Below are positions 26,981-36,271 of a DNA stretch of 64,000 nt, in pieces (position 1 is the first letter of the stretch; each line of letters begins with the position of its first letter). The notes beneath the pieces are model-generated. The model worked only from the letters and a program-made list of their open reading frames with translations. It searched no databases and had not been told where the DNA came from. Both the position numbers and the translations under genes were made by a program. The DNA is from Enterobacter sp. 10-1 (GTDB lineage: Bacteria > Pseudomonadota > Gammaproteobacteria > Enterobacterales > Enterobacteriaceae), in the NCBI GenBank assembly GCA_002270295.1, contig NISF01000001.1:434001-498000 (forward strand), given 5' to 3'.

Positions 26981-28005
26981 AAATTGTATTTACCGCTGAA
27001 CACTCCGGCGATCTTGCGGCGTTCCACCAGCTGGGCGATCTGCGGGTGGAGGGATGGGCGCTGGGCAAACCGAAGCTCAGCGCCGGCCAGCTGATCGATC
27101 TGGCTCACGATGCCGAAGTGCTGGTGACCAGCTACGACGACGTGACGGAAGAGGTGATCGCCGCCTGCCCGCGCCTGAAGGTGATTGCCTGTACCCGCGC
27201 CAATCCGGTGAATATCGATGTTAAAGCTGCGGCGGCGCGCGACATTCGCGTGCTCTACACGCCGGGCCGCAACGCCGACGCGGCGGCGGAGCTCACGCTT
27301 GGGCTGATGCTGAGCCTGGCGCGGCATATCCCGCAGGCGCACGCGGCGCTGAAGCGCGGCGAGTTTACCAACGCCGACAATGCGGCGGCGGTCACTCAGG
27401 CCGGGCTGCGCCGCGACGTGGTGTGGGACGTGAGCCCGCAGAGCCCTTACGAGGTGTTTAAAGGCAGCGAGCTGCGCAATAAAACGCTGGGGCTGATTGG
27501 CTACGGGAATATTGGTCGCCGGGTGGCGCGTATCGCCCGCGCGTTCGGCATGGCGGTGCTGGTGGTGGACCCGTTCGTGGCGGGCGAGGATATCAACGAG
27601 CCGGGGCTGCGCAAAACCACTCTCGAAGCGCTGTTCCGCGAGGCGGATATCGTCAGCCTGCATCTGAGCAGCGGCGCCGGCAGCGACGGCCTGGTAAACG
27701 CGCCGCTGCTGAACAGCATGAAGCCCGGCGCGCTGCTGATTAACACTTCCCGCGCGGCGGTGGTTGACGAGGAGGCGCTCATTCACGCTCTGCGCCACGG
27801 GCCGCTGGGCGGCGCGGCGCTGGACGTTTATCATCGCGAACCGCTGTGGCGCGATCACCCGTTTGTCACCGAGTTTGCTAACGTGATTATCACCCCGCAT
27901 ATTGCCGGCGCGACCCGCGAAAGCATCAGCAAGCATACGGCGATGATTGCCGCCGATCTCCAGCGCTACGTCGCCGGCGAGCCGCTGTTATACCAGTGGC
28001 GCTAA
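26977..28005 (+). CDS. NAD-dependent D-2-hydroxyacid dehydrogenase family protein
   Basis: Protein of 342 residues related to phosphoglycerate dehydrogenase. The Rossmann motif LGLIGYGNIGRRVARIARAFG lies near residue 171, and the catalytic Arg (NTSRAAVVDEEAL), Glu (YHREPLW) and His (ITPHIAGAT) positions are all present, so it should be active. It overlaps the kinase stop by four bases (ATGA). It would oxidise or reduce a hydroxy acid or sugar-derived acid; the substrate is unknown. It ends convergent with the PfkB kinase gene. Confidence 0.85.
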   Translation: MKIVFTAEHSGDLAAFHQLGDLRVEGWALGKPKLSAGQLIDLAHDAEVLVTSYDDVTEEVIAACPRLKVIACTRANPVNIDVKAAAARDIRVLYTPGRNADAAAELTLGLMLSLARHIPQAHAALKRGEFTNADNAAAVTQAGLRRDVVWDVSPQSPYEVFKGSELRNKTLGLIGYGNIGRRVARIARAFGMAVLVVDPFVAGEDINEPGLRKTTLEALFREADIVSLHLSSGAGSDGLVNAPLLNSMKPGALLINTSRAAVVDEEALIHALRHGPLGGAALDVYHREPLWRDHPFVTEFANVIITPHIAGATRESISKHTAMIAADLQRYVAGEPLLYQWR

Positions 28006-28020
28006 GCGCGGGGCCGCAGG

Positions 28021-28965
28021 CTATCCGGCCCGATTCGCGGCCATAAATGCCAGGGTGTGGTCCCAGTCGATCACGCCCGCATCCGATCCCAGGCCGGTGG
28101 CGACCAGCGCCGCCACGGCCGATGCCACTTCGCAGGCCTCTTTTTCGTTCAACCCGCGGGCCAGTGCGGCAATAAAGCCGCCGCAGTAGCTATCGCCGCA
28201 GCCGGTAGTATCTACCGCCTCTACGCGCCACGGGGCGATATGCTCGACGCGACCGTCGCGGGTCAGCAGCCAGGAGCCGTTGGCGCCGTCTTTCAAAATA
28301 CAGGTCCCCACGCCGAGGTCGAAGAAGAAACGGGCGATTTCGGCGGGCTCGCTGCGTCCCGACAGATAGGCGGCCTCCTCCAGCGAGGGCATAAAGTAGT
28401 CTACCGACGGCAGCAGCGGGCGCAGCAGATCCAGGGTTCGCTCATCGGGGGCGATCAGGTCGAAGCTGGTGGTGACGCCGCGCGCCCTGGCCGCCGCCAG
28501 CAGTCGCGCGCTCTGACCCTGGTCCATTGCCGCCAGCAGACCCGTGCCGCCGTGATGCAGGAAGCGGCAGTCGAGAATCGAGGCGAACGCCTCTTCGCCG
28601 ACGAACAGCGCATCGGAGGCGCCGCGACAGTGCAGCGCGGGCCGCTCGCCGTTCGGGCGGATAGGCAGGATCGTTGCCGAGGTCTCCTTTTGCGTCGTGC
28701 GCTGGATCAGCGAGCAGTCGATTCCCAGGCGCGCGTAGCTGGCGAGAATAAAATCGGCTTTTTCATCGTGGCCGAGGCAGGCGACGGCGGCGGTGCGAAC
28801 GCCGAGCTTCGCGGCGTTGATATTCGCTCCGGCGGCGGTGCCCGCCGGGTTCAGGCGAATTTGTTCGATAAAGGCCACCCCGCCGCGGGGCGGGATGTCG
28901 AGAACCGGGCGACCGGCGATATCAAGGATCGTCAGGCCGACAAAAACGGCGTCAAAGGCTGCCAT
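28021..28965 (-). CDS. PfkB-family carbohydrate kinase
   Basis: Ribokinase-type kinase of 314 residues. N-terminal substrate region AGTAAGANINAAKLGV and the C-terminal PfkB signature with catalytic Asp, DTTGCGDSYCGGFIAAL (about residues 248-264), are intact. It is the last gene of the second ABC operon, ten bases after the permease, so it likely phosphorylates the imported sugar or nucleoside. The substrate is not identifiable by eye. Confidence 0.88.
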   Translation of the reverse strand: MAAFDAVFVGLTILDIAGRPVLDIPPRGGVAFIEQIRLNPAGTAAGANINAAKLGVRTAAVACLGHDEKADFILASYARLGIDCSLIQRTTQKETSATILPIRPNGERPALHCRGASDALFVGEEAFASILDCRFLHHGGTGLLAAMDQGQSARLLAAARARGVTTSFDLIAPDERTLDLLRPLLPSVDYFMPSLEEAAYLSGRSEPAEIARFFFDLGVGTCILKDGANGSWLLTRDGRVEHIAPWRVEAVDTTGCGDSYCGGFIAALARGLNEKEACEVASAVAALVATGLGSDAGVIDWDHTLAFMAANRAG

Positions 28966-28975
28966 AGATACTCCG

Positions 28976-29977
28976 TTAACGATGCTGCTGACGCAGACGC
29001 GCCTGCCAGAAAGAGAGGGCCAGCGCGACCACCAGAATGACGCCGACCAGCGCGTCTTTGACCAGGTAGTTAAGACCCATCAGGTTCAGGCCGTTATCAA
29101 TGATGGCGAGGAACAGTACCCCGCCGAGGGTACCGGCGATGCTGGCCCGGCCCTGGCGGTTAAAGGCGGTGCCGATAAAGACGGCGGCAATCGCATCCAT
29201 CAAATAGGACTGGCCGGCCAGCGGCGTAAACTGCCGCAGGTTAGCGGAGAGGATCACGCCGCCGATGGCGCACAGCGCTGAGGCCGCGACCAGCACCCAT
29301 AGCATGGTCAGCCGATCGCGGATCCCGGCGATGCGCGCCGCTTCCCCGTTCTGGCCAATGGCGCGAACGTACTTGCCGAAGAGCGTGCGCTCGGTAATCA
29401 GCCAGGCCACCAGCCACAGCGCCAGCACGATAACCACCGGCGTCGGAATACCGGCGATATTTCCCACTGCCAGATCGTGGTACTCCGGCGCCATCCGGCG
29501 ATAGGCGATCGAGCCGCCGCCGTCGGTATAGATCCGCTCCACGCTGCTGGCAATAAACCAGGTCCCGAGGGTGGCAAGGAACGGACGGATCTGGCAAATC
29601 AGGATCAGAAAGGCGTTCAGCAGACCGATGATCGCCCCGCCGAGCAGGGCATAGCCCACCGCGGCCTGCCACGGCAGGTGCCAGGTTTTCAGGGCCACCA
29701 GCGCAAAGGCGGCGCCAAAGTCGAGCGCGACGCCAACCGAGAGATCGATGGCGCCCGCGCTGACGATGAGGGTCATCGCCATCGCCACAATCAGCAGAAT
29801 CGCGCTGCCCTGGAGCAGGTTTGCCCAGTTATCAACGGTCAGAAATACCGGGTTAGCCCAGCCGAACAGGGCAATAGCCAGCAGGGTGATAATGCCGAAG
29901 CCCGCCCGCGACAGATAGGCCAGCGGGCCGCCGGCGGTCTGCTCCGGCGATGAGGATTTGAGCGTCAGCTGGCTCAT
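28976..29977 (-). CDS. Sugar-type ABC transporter permease 2 (second ABC system)
   Basis: RbsC-family membrane protein of 333 residues with about ten spans and the motifs VSAGAIDLSVGVALDFGAAF and GQNGEAARIAGIRDR (coupling region). Its start overlaps the stop of the upstream permease (ATGA). Two different permeases in one operon is the arrangement of AI-2 (Lsr) and similar importers, implying a heterodimer. Confidence 0.9.
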   Translation of the reverse strand: MSQLTLKSSSPEQTAGGPLAYLSRAGFGIITLLAIALFGWANPVFLTVDNWANLLQGSAILLIVAMAMTLIVSAGAIDLSVGVALDFGAAFALVALKTWHLPWQAAVGYALLGGAIIGLLNAFLILICQIRPFLATLGTWFIASSVERIYTDGGGSIAYRRMAPEYHDLAVGNIAGIPTPVVIVLALWLVAWLITERTLFGKYVRAIGQNGEAARIAGIRDRLTMLWVLVAASALCAIGGVILSANLRQFTPLAGQSYLMDAIAAVFIGTAFNRQGRASIAGTLGGVLFLAIIDNGLNLMGLNYLVKDALVGVILVVALALSFWQARLRQQHR

Positions 29978-30963
29978 TGATTGCCTCCGTGATGTCTGAC
30001 CGCAGAAGCCGCCAGCACGATAAGGATCAGGGTGCCTTTGATGGCGCCCATCCAGAAAATATTGACCCCCAGCAGCCCGAGGCCGTTGGAGAGGGCGTTG
30101 ACCAGCACCGCGCCAAGCAGCGCGCCCCAGATGGTGACGACGCGCCGGCGCGAGAAGGCGGCGCCGATAAAGGTCGCCAGCACGGTCTCCAGCAGCAGCG
30201 GCGTGGCGGTACCGCTGGAGCTGCCCGAGCCCTGGCTCAGCAGCGGCAGAATCGCCAGACCGGCGGCGATGCCTGCCAGCAGCCAGACGTAAACCGTCAG
30301 CCGGCGCACGTTAAGCCCGCTCATTTGCGCCATATCGCGGTTGCCGCCGACCGCCTGCAGATGCTGGCCGAAGCGCGAGTGGTGCACCAGCAGCTGGAAC
30401 AGGACGAAGACCGCCAGCAGATAGATCAGCGGCCAGGGGATGCCGAGCAGCGTCTGGTCGCGAAAAGCCACCATCAGCGGATCGCTGACCGCAATGCGCC
30501 GCTGGCCGGTGAGTAAATCGGTCAGGCCGGTAAAGGCCACGGAGGTTGAGAGCGTTGCCAGCAGCGGCGGCAGCCCGGCGACCAGCACCAGCCCGGCGTT
30601 GATCGCCCCGCAGGCGAGGCAGACCACGAGCGGCAGGAGCAGCAGCCACAGATAGGACATCTGCCACTCCACCATGCCGAGGCTCAGAAGCGCGACCCCG
30701 AGCACCGCGATGGCGGGAAGCGAGAGGTCGATCCCGCCGGTGACCACGTCATCGCCGCCGACGGCAATCACGCAAACCAGTCCGAAGCAGAGAATGGCCA
30801 GCGGCACGCTCTGCACCAGCATCATGCTGATATTCTGCCAGCTTAAAAAGAAGGGCGACTGGAGGCTAAGCCAGACCAGCAGGGCAAAGAAGAGAATCAG
30901 CGGAAATTTTTCGATAAGCGTCGTTATGCCCGGCAGGCCGCGGCGTTGGATACCCGTACTCAT
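29974..30963 (-). CDS. Sugar-type ABC transporter permease 1 (second ABC system)
   Basis: RbsC-family permease of 329 residues. It has IAVGGDDVVTGGIDLSLPAI near residue 65 and GGNRDMAQMSGLNVRRL as the coupling region. It overlaps the ATPase stop by four bases upstream and the second permease start downstream, so the operon is tightly coupled. It is distinct in sequence from permease 2, not a recent duplicate. Confidence 0.9.
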   Translation of the reverse strand: MSTGIQRRGLPGITTLIEKFPLILFFALLVWLSLQSPFFLSWQNISMMLVQSVPLAILCFGLVCVIAVGGDDVVTGGIDLSLPAIAVLGVALLSLGMVEWQMSYLWLLLLPLVVCLACGAINAGLVLVAGLPPLLATLSTSVAFTGLTDLLTGQRRIAVSDPLMVAFRDQTLLGIPWPLIYLLAVFVLFQLLVHHSRFGQHLQAVGGNRDMAQMSGLNVRRLTVYVWLLAGIAAGLAILPLLSQGSGSSSGTATPLLLETVLATFIGAAFSRRRVVTIWGALLGAVLVNALSNGLGLLGVNIFWMGAIKGTLILIVLAASAVRHHGGNQ

Positions 30964-32513
30964 AGCTGTTGTTCCTGTCCACCGTTAATCGTTGCCAGCA
31001 GGGCGTCGAGCGTCAGCCCCTGGGTGGTGAGATTCGCCACCAGCTCGCCGCGCCACATCACGAGGATCCGATCGCATAGCCCCAGCAGCTCCGGCGCATC
31101 GCTGGAGGAGACCAGCACCGCGCGTCCGCGATCCGCCAGCTGACGGGTTCGCTGATAGATATCGCTGCGGGCGCCGATATCGACCCCGAGGGTCGGTTCA
31201 TCGAGAATAAAGAGCCGCGCATCGGTGCCCAGCCAGCGGGCCAGAATCGCCTTTTGCTGGTTGCCGCCGCTCATCAGCCGCACCGGCAGCTCCGGGCGGC
31301 CGGGGCGGATAGAGAGCTGCTCAATCCAGCTGCGGGCTTTCTCCAGCGCCAGCCCTCGGTGTTCCCAGCCGAAGGTGGCGGTGTCCGACAGGGAGGCCAG
31401 ATTAATGTTATCGGCGGTGGTGAAGGGGAGGATCAGCCCCTGATGGCGGCGGTCGCGGGGCACCAGCGCCATGCCGGCGCGAATCGCCTGCTTCGGCGTG
31501 CGTATGCGCTTCGGCTGACCGTCGATGCTAATCACGCCGCTGTCCACGCGCTTCAGGCCGTAGAGAAGGTCGACCAGCACGTCCCGCCCGGCGCCCAGCA
31601 GGCCGGCGACGCCGACGATTTCTCCGGGCTGGATATCAAAGGTAATGTCGCGCAGCTGATGGCCGTCGCCGAGCCCGCGCACCGACAGCAGCGGCGCGCT
31701 GGCGTCGGCTTCAGGCGGCGCGGACTGGCGCGGGGTATAGAGCTGTTCTATTTCCCGGCCGACCATCATTTTGATCAGCGCATCGGTATCCTGCAGCAGC
31801 GAGCGGTCAGGGTAGCCCACCACCTCGCCGTTGCGCAGAACGGTTCCGCGATCGCAGAGGGCGGCGATTTCGTTCAGATAGTGGGAAATATAGAGAATGG
31901 CGATCCCCTGCTCGCGCAGGCGCAGGATCGCCGAGGAGACCAGGCTGGCCTCCTGCGCTTCCAGCGGCGCGGTGGGTTCATCAAAGACCACCAGCTTCGC
32001 GGCGCCGTCGATCAGCGCCCGGGCGATTTGCACCAGCTTACGTTCGGCAAGGCTGAGATCGCGAATCAGCCGCCGCGGGTTAATGCTCAGCTGCCAGCTA
32101 TCGCGGAAAAAGGCCTCGGTGGCGGCGTTCATGCGCCTTCTGTCCAGCGCGCCCCAGCGGTGGCGATACTCCTGGCCGAGAAAAACGGATTCCGCCACCG
32201 TGAAGTGGGCAATCAGGTTGAGTTCCTGGTGGATAACGCGGATGCCCATTGCTTCAATGGCCGCAGGGTTGCCGAACGGGATCGCCGCGCCATCGAGGGT
32301 GGCGCTGCCGCTATCGGCCTGGTACACGCCGGCAAGGATCTTGATCAGGGTGGATTTTCCCGCCCCGTTTTCGCCGATCAGACCGTGAATTTCACCGGGG
32401 TTAAGAAGCAGCGTGACCGCATTTAATGCAGTCACGTTGGCAAAGCTTTTGCCGATCTGGCTCATGACCAGACCAGCGGCGGGGCGCTCCCCGCCGAGGG
32501 GTTGATTAATCAC
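30960..32513 (-). CDS. Sugar-type ABC transporter ATPase (second ABC system)
   Basis: Tandem ATPase of 517 residues, RbsA family. Domain 1 has Walker A GENGAGKSTLIK, signature LSLAERK and Walker B LVVFDEPT. Domain 2 has the degenerate Walker A GLLGAGRDVL common in this family, signature MSGGNQQKAI and Walker B LFILDEPTLGVD. The ATG overlaps the binding-protein stop (ATGA). It is separate in sequence from the ATPase at 13294. Confidence 0.92.
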   Translation of the reverse strand: MINQPLGGERPAAGLVMSQIGKSFANVTALNAVTLLLNPGEIHGLIGENGAGKSTLIKILAGVYQADSGSATLDGAAIPFGNPAAIEAMGIRVIHQELNLIAHFTVAESVFLGQEYRHRWGALDRRRMNAATEAFFRDSWQLSINPRRLIRDLSLAERKLVQIARALIDGAAKLVVFDEPTAPLEAQEASLVSSAILRLREQGIAILYISHYLNEIAALCDRGTVLRNGEVVGYPDRSLLQDTDALIKMMVGREIEQLYTPRQSAPPEADASAPLLSVRGLGDGHQLRDITFDIQPGEIVGVAGLLGAGRDVLVDLLYGLKRVDSGVISIDGQPKRIRTPKQAIRAGMALVPRDRRHQGLILPFTTADNINLASLSDTATFGWEHRGLALEKARSWIEQLSIRPGRPELPVRLMSGGNQQKAILARWLGTDARLFILDEPTLGVDIGARSDIYQRTRQLADRGRAVLVSSSDAPELLGLCDRILVMWRGELVANLTTQGLTLDALLATINGGQEQQL

Positions 32514-33490
32514 TGCAGTTCGCCATATCCCAGCTGTTTGTAGACCGCTTTCGCTTCCTGCGGGCCCTTCACCGGGACCACCGGAATAAAGGTTTGCAGC
32601 GGCAGAACCTGTTTAGCGAAGTAGTGCGCGACGTTGTCGGCCGACGTCTGGCCAATCAAGTGCGGCTGCTGAGCGACGTTAGCGACGAACGGGCTGCCGG
32701 GTTCGGCCATAATCTCCAGCGTTTCCGGGCCGGCATCGATGGCGGTGACCTTCACGTCTTTGTCGCGTCCGGTCTCTTCCAGAGCCTGCACGATCCCGAT
32801 GGCCGGCTGATCCCAGCAGGCGACGTGGATGGCATCCAGTTTGCCTTTCGGATACTGGCTGAGCAGTTCGAGGGTTTTCTTACGCGCATCTTCCGGAGAG
32901 TTGGCAAACTGTTCGGCCAGCTCCGGCTGAATAATATGAATATCCGGGTAATCCTTAAGGACATATTTCCACTGGTCGTAGCGGATGCCGCAAATTCGCA
33001 GCGAGCTGGAGAATGCATTAAATACCGCAACGTTACCTTTGCCGCCTAATTCATCAGCCATATAGCGGCCAATGGTTGAACCTAGCGTGTAGTTGTCGGA
33101 GGTTGTGTTATTGACGGAGTATTTTGACACGTGGTCCACGGTAAATACCGGGATGCCGGCATCGCGCAGCGCTTTAAATTTAGGTTCAACGGCGCTGTCG
33201 CCGAGAATACTAATTACGGCATCGACCTTGCGTGATAATAAAATATCGTGGTTATTGGCGTGTACCTGATTATCACGACCGCCGTCGACGCCGATGACTT
33301 TACCACCCAGTTTTTCAACCTCTTCGGTGGCGCCTTTATAGGCTTCGCGATCCCAGAAGTGCTGGGTACCGACAACGGCGACGCCGATGGTTTTCCCCTG
33401 CAGCGACAGGGGCTCTGCGGCGGAGGCGCTGACGGAGACGAGCGTCATCAGACCCAGCGCGGCGGGCAGTAATTTTATTCTCTGCGACAT
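32510..33490 (-). CDS. Periplasmic sugar-binding protein (second ABC system)
   Basis: Peripla_BP_4-type binding protein. Started at ATG 33490 it has 326 residues beginning MSQRIKLLPAALGLMTLVS, a good signal peptide with predicted cleavage after ASA (before AEPLS). An earlier in-frame start at 33550 adds 20 residues and would spoil the signal. Mature features are IGVAVVGTQHFWDREAYKGA, VDAVISILGD and DAIHVACWDQPAIGIVQAL. It is the first gene of the five-gene operon. Confidence 0.88.
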   Translation of the reverse strand: MSQRIKLLPAALGLMTLVSVSASAAEPLSLQGKTIGVAVVGTQHFWDREAYKGATEEVEKLGGKVIGVDGGRDNQVHANNHDILLSRKVDAVISILGDSAVEPKFKALRDAGIPVFTVDHVSKYSVNNTTSDNYTLGSTIGRYMADELGGKGNVAVFNAFSSSLRICGIRYDQWKYVLKDYPDIHIIQPELAEQFANSPEDARKKTLELLSQYPKGKLDAIHVACWDQPAIGIVQALEETGRDKDVKVTAIDAGPETLEIMAEPGSPFVANVAQQPHLIGQTSADNVAHYFAKQVLPLQTFIPVVPVKGPQEAKAVYKQLGYGELQ

Positions 33491-33905
33491 TCTTATTATA
33501 GTCCTGTGATAAAGGTGTTTGCGGATTCGTAGCATGACAATAACGACCACGCAACCTCAAATACAAAATATGTCTAAGTTATACCAATAATGGTATATCG
33601 ACGGAATAGGGCAGGAAAACTTAATTTTACCCGCTATAACCTGAAAATATTTCATGATGCTGAAATTAAGGCATGTTTATATTGTGGGTATAAGGTAAAA
33701 GCGCTGACTTTTATTGCAAACGGTAATTGCTGCTTAATGATGGCTATATTTATGGTGGGATATGGTGAATATAACCCAGGGCTCGCGTCATGCGGATGGT
33801 TATCGGCTAAAGTGACAGGATATTATAGTGTCATTGGCATTTTATCTTCAGCCAGCTCCCGACTTATTATAGCGGCCTCTATCGGGTGACAAAAAAACGG
33901 GCAAC
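33491..33905. other. AT-rich divergent gap between the second ABC operon and the molybdoenzyme gene
   Basis: About 415 bases, clearly more AT-rich than the flanking genes, with no convincing gene; a 99-codon frame in it has no recognisable domain or ribosome binding site. It holds a perfect 18-base inverted repeat (33580-33597) and an imperfect one, AGTGACA with TGTCATT (33811-33817 and 33829-33835). Promoters for both directions must lie here. Confidence 0.55.
33580..33597. promoter_or_regulatory. Perfect palindrome, candidate operator for the second ABC operon
   Basis: TATACCA-ATAA-TGGTATA is a perfect 7-4-7 inverted repeat about 90 bases upstream of the binding-protein start. The ATACCA/TGGTAT halves resemble operators of GntR- or LacI-type repressors. 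No dedicated regulator gene is adjacent. Confidence 0.5.
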
Positions 33906-36227
33906 ATGAATAAACAACATAATCTGGCGGTGATGCACTGGGGAACCTGGCAGGTGCAAACCCGCGATGGCGCCATTGATGCCGTTGTACCGGTCGCCTG
34001 GGATAAAAATCCCTCGCGCATCGGTCAGTCCCTCACCGATGCGGTCACCGGCAAAACGCGCATTCGTCGTCCGGCGGTGCGGGCCGGCTATCTGAAAAAT
34101 GGCCCCGCGTCGCGGGAAGGTCGCGGCAAAGAGCCCTTTGTAGAGGTGAGCTGGGAGGTCGCCCTCGACCTGCTGGCCCGTGAACTCACCTCGGTGAAGG
34201 AGCGCTGCGGGAACGAAGCCATATACGGCGGCTCCTACGGCTGGGCCAGCGCCGGACGTTTTCATCACGCCCAGAGCCAGCTGCATCGTTTCCTGAAATC
34301 TTTCGGCGGCTACACCGCCAGTACCAATACCTACAGCAGCGCCGCCGGCGAGCGTATTTTGCCGCATGTGCTGGGGCCGCTTAGCCCGCTGCATCGTCAG
34401 CATACGCACTTCTCTGAGCTGGCGCGGGAGTGTCAGCTGTTCGTGGCGATTGGCGGCCTGCCGCTGCGTAACTCTCAGGTTAACGGCGGCGGCGCCAACG
34501 ACCATATGCTGAAGCACTGGCTGGAGAAGATGCAGGCCAACGGCACGCGCTTTATCAATATCAGCCCGGTCAGCAACGATCTGAGCGCCGTCGACTCCGC
34601 GCAGTGGCTGGCGGTGCGTCCGGGGACCGATACCGCGCTGCTGCTGGCGCTGTGCTACGTCCTGATTACCGAATCCCTGTACGACAGTGACTTTGTGGCC
34701 AGCCACACGGTGGGCTTTGCTCCCTACCGCGCCTATCTGCTGGGAGAGCGTGACGGGGTGGCAAAAACGCCGCGCTGGGCGGCGGCGATCGTGGGGATTT
34801 CCGCGGAGCAGATTGTCTCCCTGGCGCGCGAGATGGCCAGCCAGCGCACGATGGTCAATATCTCCTGGTCCATTCAGCGCGCCCGCCAGGGGGAGCAGGC
34901 CTACTGGGCAACGGTCGCCCTGACCGCGCTGCTGGGGCAGATTGGTACCCCGGGCGGAGGGCTGGGCTTCGGCTACGCCTGTACCAACCTGGCGGGCGCG
35001 GCGCGCAAAGCCTTTTCCGGCCCCCGTCTGCCGGCGGGGAAAAATGCGGTTAACAGCGCGATCCCGGTGGCCCGGCTGGCGGACATGCTGCTGCACCCCG
35101 GCGGCGAATATGAGTTTGATGGCCAGCATCTGCGCTACCCCGATATCCGCCTGGTCTACTGGGCGGGGGGCAATGCTTTTCACCATCATCAGGACCTTAA
35201 CCAGCTCTGCGAGGCGTGGCGACGGCCGGAAACGGTGGTGGTGCATGAGCAGTACTGGACCGCGCAGGCGAAGTTTTCCGACATTGTGCTGCCGGTGACC
35301 ACCTCCCTGGAGCGGGAGGATATTGGCAGCGGCGGGCATGACGGATTTATGATTGCCATGAGCGCGCAGATCCCGCCGGTTGCCGAGGCCCGCGACGACT
35401 ACGCGATTTTCTGCGATCTTGCCGCCCGGCTAGGCTGCGGCGAGCGCTTCAGCGAAGGGCGCAGCGTCGGGCAGTGGCTGCGGCATATTTATGATGAGTC
35501 GCGCCCGCGGGCCCGGGAAGAGGGCATTGAGCTGCCGTCGTTTGAGGATTTCTGGCAGCAGGGGGTGCTGGAGTACAGCGCGCCGGAGCAGCCGCAGGTC
35601 TTCCTGGCCGATTTTCGCGCCGACCCGCTGGGCTCTCCGCTCTCCACGCCGTCCGGCAAGATTGAGCTCTTCTCGCAGACCGTCGCCGACTTCGGCTACC
35701 GCGAGTGCCCGGGCCATCCGTGGTGGGATGAAGAGGAAGCGAGCTGGCAGCGGGAAGAGGCCAGCCGCTGGCCGCTGCATCTGCTGTCCAGCCAGCCGCG
35801 CACGCGTCTGCACAGCCAGTACGATCATGGCAGCGTCAGCCGGGCGACCAAAATTCAGGGGCGCGAGCCGCTGTGGATGCATCCCCAGGATGCGCAGGCG
35901 CGGGGAGTAACCGAAGGCAGCGTGGTGAAGGTGCATAACGCCCGCGGAGCGATTCTGGCCGGGGTGCATCTCAGCGAAGGGATCCGCCAGGGGGTAGTGC
36001 AGATGGCCACCGGCGCCTGGTACGATCCGCTGAACCCCAGCGAAAAAGGCTCCCTGGATAAGCACGGTAATCCTAACGTGCTGACCGAAGATCGCGGCAG
36101 CTCGCGGCTGGGCCAGGGCTGTAGCGCGCAGAGCTGCTGGGTCGAGATTGTCCCGTGGCGCGAGGCGCTGCCGCCCATTACCGCGTTCGATCCGCCGGCG
36201 TTTATCAGCGCGGACGCGTTGCCCTGA
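33906..36227 (+). CDS. Molybdopterin oxidoreductase of the BisC/DMSO reductase family
   Basis: Molybdenum enzyme of 773 residues, similar in length and plan to biotin sulfoxide reductase. It lacks an N-terminal iron-sulfur Cys motif and a Tat signal, so it should be cytoplasmic. The Mo ligand Ser is in YGGSYGWASAGRFHHAQSQ (about residues 107-125); other cofactor contacts are INISPVSNDLSAVDSAQWLAVRPGTDTA-like and EQYWTAQAKFSDIVLPVTTSLER regions and the C-terminal domain HPQDAQARGV. It is single-gene and converges on mtnD. An S-oxide or N-oxide is the likely substrate; which one is unknown. Confidence 0.88.
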   Translation: MNKQHNLAVMHWGTWQVQTRDGAIDAVVPVAWDKNPSRIGQSLTDAVTGKTRIRRPAVRAGYLKNGPASREGRGKEPFVEVSWEVALDLLARELTSVKERCGNEAIYGGSYGWASAGRFHHAQSQLHRFLKSFGGYTASTNTYSSAAGERILPHVLGPLSPLHRQHTHFSELARECQLFVAIGGLPLRNSQVNGGGANDHMLKHWLEKMQANGTRFINISPVSNDLSAVDSAQWLAVRPGTDTALLLALCYVLITESLYDSDFVASHTVGFAPYRAYLLGERDGVAKTPRWAAAIVGISAEQIVSLAREMASQRTMVNISWSIQRARQGEQAYWATVALTALLGQIGTPGGGLGFGYACTNLAGAARKAFSGPRLPAGKNAVNSAIPVARLADMLLHPGGEYEFDGQHLRYPDIRLVYWAGGNAFHHHQDLNQLCEAWRRPETVVVHEQYWTAQAKFSDIVLPVTTSLEREDIGSGGHDGFMIAMSAQIPPVAEARDDYAIFCDLAARLGCGERFSEGRSVGQWLRHIYDESRPRAREEGIELPSFEDFWQQGVLEYSAPEQPQVFLADFRADPLGSPLSTPSGKIELFSQTVADFGYRECPGHPWWDEEEASWQREEASRWPLHLLSSQPRTRLHSQYDHGSVSRATKIQGREPLWMHPQDAQARGVTEGSVVKVHNARGAILAGVHLSEGIRQGVVQMATGAWYDPLNPSEKGSLDKHGNPNVLTEDRGSSRLGQGCSAQSCWVEIVPWREALPPITAFDPPAFISADALP

Positions 36228-36231
36228 ACGG

Positions 36232-36260
36232 CAGCCCGGCGGCGCAGGGCCGCCGGGCTG
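36232..36260. terminator. Strong hairpin between the molybdoenzyme gene and mtnD
   Basis: An 11-bp perfect GC-rich stem, CAGCCCGGCGG (36232-36242) with CCGCCGGGCTG (36250-36260), around a 7-base loop. There is no T-run on either strand, but the location between convergent genes suggests a shared 3' structure. Confidence 0.6.
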
Positions 36261-36271
36261 GATGAAGGAGA

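Noticed and set aside
33568-33575. MetJ-like 8-mer ATATGTCT upstream of the second ABC operon
   Set aside because: Only one box; neighbouring in-register 8-mers match at chance level, and MetJ needs at least two.
33590-33889. 99-codon frame in the AT-rich gap before the molybdoenzyme gene
   Set aside because: No ribosome binding site or domain; the region is better explained as promoter DNA.
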